64,000 nt of DNA from Pseudeuparius sepicola (Eukaryota; Arthropoda; Insecta; Coleoptera; Anthribidae): the NCBI GenBank assembly GCA_963920635.1, contig OY987308.1:1740225-1804224 (forward strand), written 5' to 3'. A model generated the notes under the pieces. The model did not search any database. It saw only the letters and a program-made list of their open reading frames with translations, and had not been told where the DNA came from. Below, piece by piece: positions 55,811 through 64,000 of the stretch. Position 1 is the stretch's first letter; every line of letters starts with the position of its first letter. Made by a program: the position numbers and the translations under genes.

Positions 55811-56605
55811 TTTTTCCACCCACACAATATCAACATAACAGAAAACAAATTTGTTTTGCTATTGTTTTACATGATATTTACTAAATTGTCGTTAGAAAAT
55901 ATTTAATAAATAACTAAGTACCTACATCTCGAGGGAAAGATCGACATGCAACTGAGCTGAGTTTACCTGAATTTGCTTTATTACACAGTCATATACATAT
56001 AAATCGTAAATCTAAGGTATGTGATAAATAAAATTTTATCTACTCGTAGACAAGATTATTGCCATAATATACCAATGTATTTTTAACCTGGGGTAATTAT
56101 TATGTATAGTAGTTTAAATAACCATCAGTGATATTGTTTTTAACACAAATATTCAACTAAGAATGATACATTCCTAGAAAAAGGTGTAGATCAAACATTT
56201 TTTCTCGAATTTTGAAAAGTAGGTAGGTGCGCTAACACACGTGTAAAGTTTAATGACGTTTCTCTTACTATTTACAACAAAATGATAATCGGTCGTTGAA
56301 TTTTTATAAGAGAAAGCAAAACACATGTAGCGGTGCGCATTCCTTGCAAAACTTCTTGTAATAAGCAAAAAACTTGTCGCCGGCGTATATTATACCAGAC
56401 TATTCAAAGAAAAAAAATCCAAATTTACGTTTACGATTTACGATAACAACAGCTGTCCTCCCTAAATATGTTCATCAAGGCAGCTATAACCGTTGTCGAA
56501 CAATTTTTTATAATGTGCAGTGGCAAAAAAAACCTCACTTCACTGAGAGGCAGGTGCCATACAATAGCAGATTTTAAAGGTTAAAAAATAAATAATATTG
56601 TATTA
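55811..56605. other. Possible 5' region of the minus-strand gene
   Basis: Unique AT-rich sequence upstream (minus strand) of exon 1. No TATA/initiator pair that I can support. Confidence 0.25.
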
Positions 56606-57778
56606 TACAGGGTGTTCCGCATAAGAACCGACACAGAGCAGGAGCATACAGGGGAGCCCAAAATAAGGTGATTTAACGCAACTTACCTCTATACTAAGTT
56701 GCACCCCTGAAAAGTTATAGGCCTTGAAAGTGGGCTTCGAAATTTCGAAAAAAATCAATATCTCGGTTATTTTTGAACTTGGAAAAACCAAATTTGGTAC
56801 ACGTTGTGGGTGTACCAAGGGCATTAATAGACAGAAAACATAGTTCAATTGTACCATTCTAAAGGGTTGATACAGAGTGATGCACCCAAAAAATGTGGCA
56901 GAACTGTTTTGTCCTTTAGCGGACTTACAAAATTGTAATTTTGTGTAATGAAGAATTTAATTCTAAAACTTTTTTTATTTTGTTATTTTTCGAAAAACTT
57001 TATCGCTTTCGCCAAAAACGCGAATAACACAAAACACGTATTGCAGATGTGATATTTAAAATCTTTGAAAATTCAAAAGTTGGCTATGAAATTAAACGTC
57101 ACACTTGAATAACAACCATTTAATGGAAAAAGAATTATAAAAACAAAAAGAAACAGGAATAACAATAAAATAAAATAATAATAAAACGGTGATCATTTTC
57201 AACAATTTCTAAAATAACTCTTCAGTGCAAATTATATTATTATTATATTAAATGGTTGTTATTCAAGTTTGACGTTTAATTTCATAGCCCATAGCCCACT
57301 TTTGAATTTTCAAATATTTTAAATATCACATCTGCAATACGTGTTTTCAGTTATTCGCGTTTTTGGCAAAAGCGATAAAGTTTTTCGAAAAATAACAAGA
57401 GTAAAAAAAAGTTTTAGAATTAAATTCTTCATAACACAAAGTAACAATTTTGTACGTCCACCAACGGACAAAAAAGTTATGTTTTATTTTTAGGGTGCAT
57501 CACTCTGTCTGTATCAACCCCTTAAAATGGTACAATTGAACTATGTTTTCTGTTGAATAGTACCTTGGTACACATACAACGTGTACCAAGTTTGGTTTTT
57601 CGAAGTTCAAAAATTACTGAGATATTGATTTTTTCGAAATTTCAAAGCCCACTTTCAAGACCTACGTAACTTCTCAGAGGTGCAACTTAGTATAGAGGTA
57701 AGTTGCATTAAATCACCTTATTTTCGGCTCCCCTGTATGCTCCTGCTCTGTGTCGGTTCGTATGCGGAACACCCTGTA
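56606..57778. mobile_element. Fold-back MITE, family E (copy 2)
   Basis: TACAGGGTGTTCCGCATAAG at both ends (inverted) and TA flanks (56604-56605, 57779-57780). Arms exceed 480 bp and resemble 12805-13921, including the ACTTTATCGCTTTCGCC and AAACACGTATTGCAGATGTG blocks near the loop. No ORF of interest. Confidence 0.88.
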
Positions 57779-58209
57779 TATTCACACTTTTCGAAAAAAA
57801 AAAATCTTCAACGGCAAACTTTACTGGTGTTTTATTCAATTTAAATATTTTGTTCGAGCTCATTTTAATCGTTGAAATGTCTACTTTAAAATGGTATATA
57901 CACAGGGTGTTCATATTTGATACAGTACACACTTGTAAAATTGTAATGCGCTGCACGATTTTGCTAATTTTGTGTGTGTGATTTTTTATCGGAAATCTGG
58001 CAACGTAGCTTTATTCAGCACCCCATGAAAGCCCAATGTCCCATGTGTTATTAATTAATTTACTTAAAGTTGGGAATTTTTTTCAATTAAAAATCGTGAA
58101 TGCTTTGAAAATATTTGAAAATCGGGCAAACTTAATCTAAACATCCTAAAAAGTTCTCTCTATTAAAGAAAACAGAAAAAGGACACCATCGTACCGATAT
58201 ATTTAATAA
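57779..58209. other. Spacer, no gene seen
   Basis: CAGGGTGTTCATATTTGATACAG near 57903 is an isolated MITE end. No exon seen. Confidence 0.35.
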
Positions 58210-59550
58210 GTACCTACCTAAAAATGGCATATAGGCCGGGGAAAATAGAATTTGACCTAGAAAAAAATATTAACTGCAATTTTGTTTTACCATATCAAAG
58301 TTATAATTAAATACGTTGGTAGAAACCAAAGATGAAACATTTTGAAAAACGGAACCTTGAGTTACCTCAAAAAACACCTATTTTTCGTTAGAAATTTCGA
58401 GCAAAAATGTTAACTGGATTTTTTAGACTCTTTAGGTAAAAAAAACTTCCCTTGCTAACATATATTAAGAAATTAAACATTTTAGGAATATGGAAGTAAC
58501 TTAGATCGACAAAGAGGGATAAAAAACGAATAATTTTCTATTTCGGCAAAATCAAAAATATTAACTACGTTTTTATTGCAGATGATCATTCCCTTTTACA
58601 AATATAATGTAACTTATACAAAATTAAACATTTATCTGAGCCGCATGTACGTCAGCTGTCACTTCTCATTGGTATAGACTAGGCAAAAATATTAACTGTT
58701 TTTTTTTTGTTTAACTTTTTACTTTTTAATATTGAATCATATATAGCGAAATTAAACATTTATTTACGGCGCATATAGGTCAACTGTCACTTGTCATTTC
58801 TTTAGGAAAGCAAAAATATTAACTGTTTTTTTTTGTTTAACTTTTTACAATATAACTATATTAAATCACATATAGAGAAATTAAACATTTATTTACGGCG
58901 CATGTAGGTCAACTGTCATTTGTCATTTCAAAATACTTCCGTTAACAACTTTTGTTTAATTTCAAAAAATTTAACAAGACTTAGTATCCACTTACAAAGT
59001 TTACCAAAAATCAGCCAGTTAATAATTTTGCTCTCAAAGACAGCTTCAAATTTCTTTAAAATGCGATTTCCGGCGAAACAATATGTTTAATTTCAGAACA
59101 AACCGTTAATACTTGATTTTTAAGCTAATTATAAATAATAAAAACGCAGTTAATACTTTTGCCCATCAAAATATTTCGCAAAATGTCATTTTTACATCAT
59201 TCGGATACTTGCGCAAACGTAATCTGTGTAATTTATCAATCTCAACTTTAGATACCTTAGGTACTTACTAATAAATGCAGCTTAAAATTCGCAGTTAATA
59301 TTTATGCCGTCTTTATTACAACAAGAAAATGTATTTTTCTAAAAAACGCCCACACGCGTATGTTTATTTTGTATAAAAAACAATTCTGGCGTTCATTTAT
59401 TACCAATATTTGTGATGGTATTATAAAAATGCGGTTATGAATTTTGTCTAGGTTTCGTTATTTTTTACCGTCATTTCCCTGGCCTAATATGTATTTTATT
59501 CTGTGATCTGTGAAGAACAATTTGCCTATACACTAATGGGACACCCTGTA
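58210..59550. mobile_element. Degenerate fold-back region with ATTAACTG motifs
   Basis: CATATAGGCCGGGGAAAATA at the left pairs loosely with the region around TTTCCCTGGCCTAATATG at the right (59470-59500). GCAAAAATATTAACTG recurs on the left half and its complement (CAGTTAATATTTTTGC-like) on the right half, so the region is an old inverted repeat. Confidence 0.5.
58617..58930 (+). repeat. Minisatellite, unit about 130 bp, 2.5 copies
   Basis: Each unit contains AAATTAAACATTTATTTACG, GGCGCATGTAGGTCAACTGT and AGCAAAAATATTAACTGTTT. Copies 2 and 3 are closer to each other than to copy 1. Confidence 0.75.
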
Positions 59551-60080
59551 GTGTACACACAAGATACCTAGATGGGTCTTACAAACCGGTACGAAATAAC
59601 CAGTATTTTCTAATTAGTTATCTAATATTACGTTGTGTGTCCCTGGGGGTCATAATATTTTGCACATAAATATGAAACTCGAAAAAAATTATCGTTAACG
59701 TATGAATTTTTGTTACTGTAAATGGCGTGGATGTTTAAAATGCGAAATTATTTCTCCATTTCGAACATGCTCGAGATACTAGCATAAATTCAAGCAAAAT
59801 TCATGGCTAGAAATGCGCATTAGGTAAAAGAAAGACGCGAAAGACTGAAATGTGAAAAATTTTTTAAAATGGAAAACTTACATGCTTTTAGAATATAAAC
59901 AACAATAAACTGTAGTATTTTCACTTCAAAAGCAAGAAATCTACTGAGGAAATTTCTCGAGAGGCCTATACATGTTTAAATGCAACATCCGATCTGCGTC
60001 ACAATGCATAAAAAATAAGAACTATGTGTTATTGTTATTATTTTCTATGTATTTTATATACGAGTATTAAATATATCCTG
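59551..60080. other. Spacer, no gene seen
   Basis: Unique AT-rich sequence next to a GACACCCTGTAG end (about 59540). Confidence 0.35.
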
Positions 60081-61260
60081 TATGAGTAAGGGTGAATCAG
60101 TTTATTGTAGCCGGATTTTAACAGGTGATAGATCTTCAAAAAATAACCGCACTTTTTCGTATAAACTATATCCTTTTAAGGCTTCATAGAAAAGTTACAG
60201 GGTGTTGAAGTTGGAAAAAAATATGTGGACTTTATTGAATATTTACCAAACTAGTTGAGATATTGAAGTCATATTTTCTATACGTTATAACGGCATGAGT
60301 TAGCATAAAACCTGTTAATATCGAACATCTTGCACAACCAGTGGCGGAGAAGTGGGTAATTGGTAAAATTATTTTTAGAAAAAAAAAAATGAATCACCTT
60401 GTATTTTAATAAAAGGTATCGAATTTTTTTATGTAGATTTTAATTCCAGACAAAAATGTCCTCTTGGTATTTGTTTGCATGTGTTATAGTTTAATGGCAA
60501 ATTTCATTTTTTTGTATCATTTCGGGGTATTTCTGAAAAATTATCTAAAAAATTTGCTCCATAAGTAACACTCAAAGTAGAAATAATGTGGTTGTTACTT
60601 TAAATAAAGTAACTTTTTCCAATAATCTTACCTATTTAAGGCTATACTTTTGAAGTTACAGGTCTAAAACATTTAAGGAAGATACAATTAATGTTACGCT
60701 CTGTATCTTGAAAAGTAAAACCTTCAATGGGTTAGTTTATTGGAAAAAGTTACTTTATTTAAAGTAAGAAACACGTTTTTTCTATTTTGAGTATTGCTTA
60801 TGGGGCAAATTTTTTAGTTAATATTTCCGAAATACTCTTTAGTACAAAAAAATGAAATTTGCCATTAAACTATAACACATGCGAACAAATACCAAGAGGA
60901 TATTTTTGTCTGCAATTAAAATCTACATAAAAAATTCAATCCCTTTTATTAAAATAGAAGGTGATTTTTTTTCTATTTTTTTTACCAATTACCCACTTCT
61001 CCTCCACTGGTTGTGCAAGATGTTCAATATTAACATGTTTTATGCTAACCCATGCCGTTAAAACGTATACCAAATATGACTTAAATATCTCAACTAGTTT
61101 GGTAAATATTCAATAAAGTCCACATATTTTTTCCAACTTTAACACCCTGTAACTTTTCTATGAAGCCTTAAACATATATAGTTTATATGAAAAAGTGCGG
61201 TTATTTTTTGAAGATCTATTATATGTTAAAGTCCTGCTAAAGTCCTGATTCACCCTGTAT
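60081..61260. mobile_element. Fold-back element, family M
   Basis: Arms of about 550 bp pair across the element. Examples are AACCGCACTTTTTCGTATAA, CCACATATTTTTTTCCAACT, AATACCAAGAGGATATTTTT and AACTTTTTCCAATAATCT with their complements. The right end is CACCCTGTATA; the left end is decayed (GAGTAAGGGTGAATCAG). A right-end fragment is at 5187-5281. No coding capacity. Confidence 0.8.
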
Positions 61261-61984
61261 AAAGGGTTGCCTACTCCCAAAGCTACTTGTGATGTCAAAA
61301 AAATTTACTAAAAGAAGTTGTTCAGAATCGATCCAGGATGCGAACTCCAAAATTTTGTTAAAATCATGGGAATTACCTATCGTGTGAAAAATCAAGAACT
61401 TGTTCTTTAGTGTATTACATTGGAAGACCGTTTTTTCTTACTGAGTATAATATATAAAAATGGCAAATCGTTTAATTCTCTGAAACGAGGCATATAAGAA
61501 CACGAAACTGGTAAACAAATTAATCTCAATTAAGTAGTTTGAATTCAAGTAGCATCTTCAAATGAAACCAATTTGCATGTCAGATACTTTATAATTTCCT
61601 TATTAGACGCATTTAATTTACAACGCAAATTTGAAAAACCGAACACAACTTTCGAAGGATTGAAATATCGACTTCAAATTTTGTGACCCACTTAAAACAT
61701 ACAATTTGTAATTATTGTCATCCGATTCGGATCGGTTTTTCTTTAAACCATAGGGCATCCAGAACGGCACAATTTATTTCAAAAAACCAAGGCCTACTAC
61801 AACTTATTTTAGAAATTAGAGAAATCATATTGGCGTTTTTTTTTTATAAAAATTCTGACTAGGCAACTGGATTGGGCATAAAACGGGTTTGTACCAAATT
61901 TTGTTTAAAAATATCGAACAATAAAAATTCTGGAAATTAATGAAAATGGGGATGTAGCTACCTACTTTATCTACTTACTCGCTT
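61261..61984. other. Spacer, no gene seen
   Basis: Unique AT-rich sequence. No exon recognised. Confidence 0.35.
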
Positions 61985-62840
61985 TTACAGATTATTCTGT
62001 AAATTTTACACTTCTTTCTGTAAATTTTACATTTTTTTATTAAATTTAACAGAAAAAAGTGTAAACTGTACAGAGTGTCCCATTTTGGGTGTTTTTGGGT
62101 GTTTTTCTCAAAAATCTCGGTTATTATTAAAGCTAGAGGGTTGCGGTTTTCACGTCACTGTACTACTTTTTTGAGAGGAATTTGGTGGACCAATCAGATT
62201 TTAGATAAGTTTTATAGTTTCCACGCGTTGGCGCAGGACTGAAATTTTCGAAAAATCGAAAATTTCAGTCCTACCTATTTTCGAAAAATCGAAAATTTCA
62301 GTCCTACGCCAATGCGCGGAAACTGTAAAACTTATCTAAAATCTGATTGGTCCACCAAATTCCTCTCAAAAAAGTACTACAGTGACGAGAAAACCGCAAC
62401 CCTCTAACTTTAATAACCGAAATTTTTGAGAAAAACACCCAAAAACACCCAAAATGGGACATGCACCCTGTACACTTTATTTCTGCCAATTTTACCGATT
62501 ATTCTGTAAATTTTACACTTTTCTCTGTAAATTTTGCAGATTATTCTGTAAATCTTACACTTCTTTCTGTAAATTTTACATTTTTTGTTTAAATTTTACA
62601 GAAAAAAGTGTAAAATGTACAGACAGGAAAGTGTAAATTTTCCAGAAGAAAGTGTAAAATTTACAGAATAATATGTAAAATTTACAGAAAAAAGTGTAAA
62701 TTTGAGAGAAAAACGTGTACATTTTAAAGAAAAAAGTCTAAAATTTACTGAAGGAAAGTGTAAAATTTACAGAATAATCTGTAAAATTTACAGAAACAGG
62801 TGAAAAATTTACAGAATAATCTGTAAAATTGTGTAAAAAT
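61985..62840. repeat. Palindromic minisatellite (TGTAAAATTTACAGAA units), split by a MITE
   Basis: Degenerate units of about 18-22 bp built on GTAAAATTTAC. They run as TTCTGTAAATTTTACAC-type to about 62600 and as the complement (AAAGTGTAAAATTTACAGAA) from there to 62840. A family L element (62069-62472) sits inside the array. The 60-residue ORF with FCKFY repeats is array translation. Confidence 0.8.
62069..62472. mobile_element. Fold-back MITE, family L (complete)
   Basis: TACAGAGTGTCCCATTTTGG at the left, CCAAAATGGGACATGCACCC + TGTA at the right. Arms of about 180 bp meet at a centre where ATCGAAAATTTCAGTCCTA is repeated. One arm recurs at 37180-37384. Confidence 0.8.
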
Positions 62841-63240
62841 TTAGGGTTTGCGGTTATCATGCCCTAAATTCCGCAACAGCTGTCATTTTTGAGATATGAC
62901 ACAAACTTGTGTTTTCTAAATGGAAACCATAATTATTTCCGTTATTTTTCTGAATAACCATACACCCTATACCTAAATAAAAAAATAAAGTGAAAATTAA
63001 ATTTATTTTTATTTAACTAATCCAATAACATTTAGATAAATTTTTCATACCTCATAATTTTTACATCAGGGTTTTCGCATTTGGGTGTATTTATTAATAT
63101 TATTATTACTTGTAATAAATTAAGTTACAGTTTTAATTGTTTTTAACTTGATTTAATTGGATAGGCTGGTAAAATAGGTACATAGTTAAAGAAAGAAGAA
63201 ACTTGTTTTCTTTTTTTTTAAATCGAATAACAACATTTTA
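62841..63240. other. Downstream flank of the PRR11-like gene
   Basis: Contains a fragment with GAGATATGACACAAACTTGTG shared with 20640-20770. Otherwise AT-rich without features. Confidence 0.4.
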
Positions 63241-63242
63241 TT
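63237..63242 (-). terminator. Polyadenylation signal AATAAA
   Basis: On the minus strand TGTAATAAAATG places AATAAA across the stop codon of the PRR11-like ORF, implying a very short 3' UTR if used. Confidence 0.45.
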
Positions 63243-63918
63243 ACATTGCCATTACCAAATTGTACAACGTGAATGACCCCCCGCTCAAATCGTCGTCCCT
63301 GTCACTTTGACAGGGCGAATGCATGGCCGCAAACCTTCTTCTCAGCACTGCCAACATATCGTGAACTTCTGGAGTCTTAGGAACCTTCGGTCCAACATTT
63401 GAAGGTCTCAGCTTGACGGCCGTCAAATCTGATATACTTATCAACCTCGAAGGTGTTGAAAACTGTTTACCGGGAGTGATACATGAAAAGAAACTTGGCG
63501 ATGGCAACGGAGGGGGGGTGGGAATATACACTGAAGATGTTACTGTGTTTCTCGTGGTGTTCGTTGCTTCTGAACACGGCGACAAGGTGTTTGTTGGTCT
63601 GAAAGTGTTTGCTTTCTTTCTACTTGGCCAATCGGGATGGTAGACCTTGTGGCACTGCTTGCAGCAAGCGTATTTCTTCTCTGCCACATCGAAAGAATTT
63701 TCTACGTCCTCCGAACTGCTGTGAGAGTCTGACATTTCGAGGTTTAAAGTTCTTCTGTTGCCCCGCACGACGATGGCATTGAGCACAAATCTATACGATG
63801 GAAATATTTCATTTGGGAGCAGCAGCAACCATTTGGAAAGTCGTCTCCTGGAGGTTATGGTCAGAATCTTGTCCCCGATCACTATTATCAACTTGTAGAT
63901 TACTTGCACAACTTGCAT
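63241..63918 (-). CDS. PRR11-like proline-rich protein
   Basis: A 225-residue ORF starting at the ATG at 63918; an alternative ATG at 63735 would give 164 residues. In order: a basic/hydrophobic N-terminus (SRRRLSKWLLLL, 23-34), an acidic Ser-rich stretch (62-80), a Cys/His cluster (CCKQCHKVYH, 85-94), poly-proline (IPTPPPLPSPS, 132-142), then ITPGK (147-151). These are followed by SISDLTAVKLRP (161-172) and LRRRFAAMHSP (192-202). This order resembles vertebrate proline-rich protein 11, a cell-cycle and actin-linked protein of about 360 residues. Balanced codon use contrasts with the flanks, and no intron is needed. The PRR11 assignment is from remembered motif order, not a search. Confidence 0.6.
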   Translation of the reverse strand: MQVVQVIYKLIIVIGDKILTITSRRRLSKWLLLLPNEIFPSYRFVLNAIVVRGNRRTLNLEMSDSHSSSEDVENSFDVAEKKYACCKQCHKVYHPDWPSRKKANTFRPTNTLSPCSEATNTTRNTVTSSVYIPTPPPLPSPSFFSCITPGKQFSTPSRLISISDLTAVKLRPSNVGPKVPKTPEVHDMLAVLRRRFAAMHSPCQSDRDDDLSGGSFTLYNLVMAM

Positions 63919-64000
63919 CGATGGGAAAATTATCGGGTATCAATGAACAATGAAAGATGAGAATTGTGTGGGTGTCAGTTTTTGACATATTTGTTTGAGA

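Overview
The window is AT-rich eukaryotic DNA, most likely from an insect. Signs are (CATA)n, (CAAT)n and (CTAT)n microsatellites, canonical GT-AG splice signals, Tc1/mariner and hAT elements, and no bacterial gene organisation. It is a TE-packed intron or intergenic landscape with very little host coding sequence. I cannot name the species or order.

Host genes. Two loci are visible. At the right edge, 63918-63241 (minus) is a 225-residue ORF whose poly-proline stretch, SDLTAVKLRP segment and C-terminal LRRRFAAMHSP segment resemble proline-rich protein 11 (PRR11). Its AATAAA overlaps the stop codon. The second is a chain of five tiny minus-strand exons at about 55.8, 31.1, 24.7, 14.1 and 9.6 kb. 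Every junction joins in phase 1. If real, they encode an 80-residue protein, or the N-terminus of a longer one, spread over 46 kb of TE-filled introns. I do not recognise the product. Other possible regulatory or first-exon sites are a GC-rich patch with five CTCF-core-like motifs at 22.8-23.07 kb and a plus-strand signal-anchor first exon at 27.4 kb.

Mobile DNA. The dominant signal is a set of Tc1/mariner-type elements sharing the terminus TACAGGGTG/CACCCTGTA. I count more than 40 such ends by eye. Two nearly complete elements carry DD41D transposases. The one at 41274-43161 has an intact 345-aa ORF and about 146-bp TIRs. The one at 51530-53844 has about 535-bp TIRs, and its single in-frame stop lies inside a 57-nt GT-AG segment that could be an intron. 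Two decayed transposases (10.6-11.0 kb and 11.6-12.1 kb) sit in nested elements. Around them are many fold-back MITEs with arms of 100-550 bp. They lie at 6.5, 12.8, 20.9, 26.1, 31.2, 31.9, 33.8, 46.2, 47.2, 56.6 and 60.1 kb. Other families are three hAT MITEs (two with perfect 8-bp TSDs), five microsatellite-tailed elements with tandem AAGATGGCGGC (YY1/Pho-like) sites, two CCGACTTC-bounded elements with about 130-bp tandem units, two repeats ending in a 5S-rRNA-like segment, three copies of a TTTCCGTGCG repeat, an LTR fragment with a gypsy-like PBS, and a palindromic minisatellite at 62.0-62.8 kb.

Layout: 0-5 kb MITEs and repeats; 5.4-8.7 kb LTR fragment, hAT MITE, fold-back and 5S-tailed repeat; 9.1-14.1 kb nested Tc1/mariner cluster with exons 5 and 4; 16-22.5 kb tandem-repeat element and fold-backs; 22.7-31.1 kb CTCF-like island, exons 3 and 2 and MITEs; 31-41 kb MITEs and large microsatellites; 41-54 kb the two DD41D elements and fold-backs; 54-63 kb hAT MITE, exon 1 and fold-backs; 63.2-63.9 kb PRR11-like gene.
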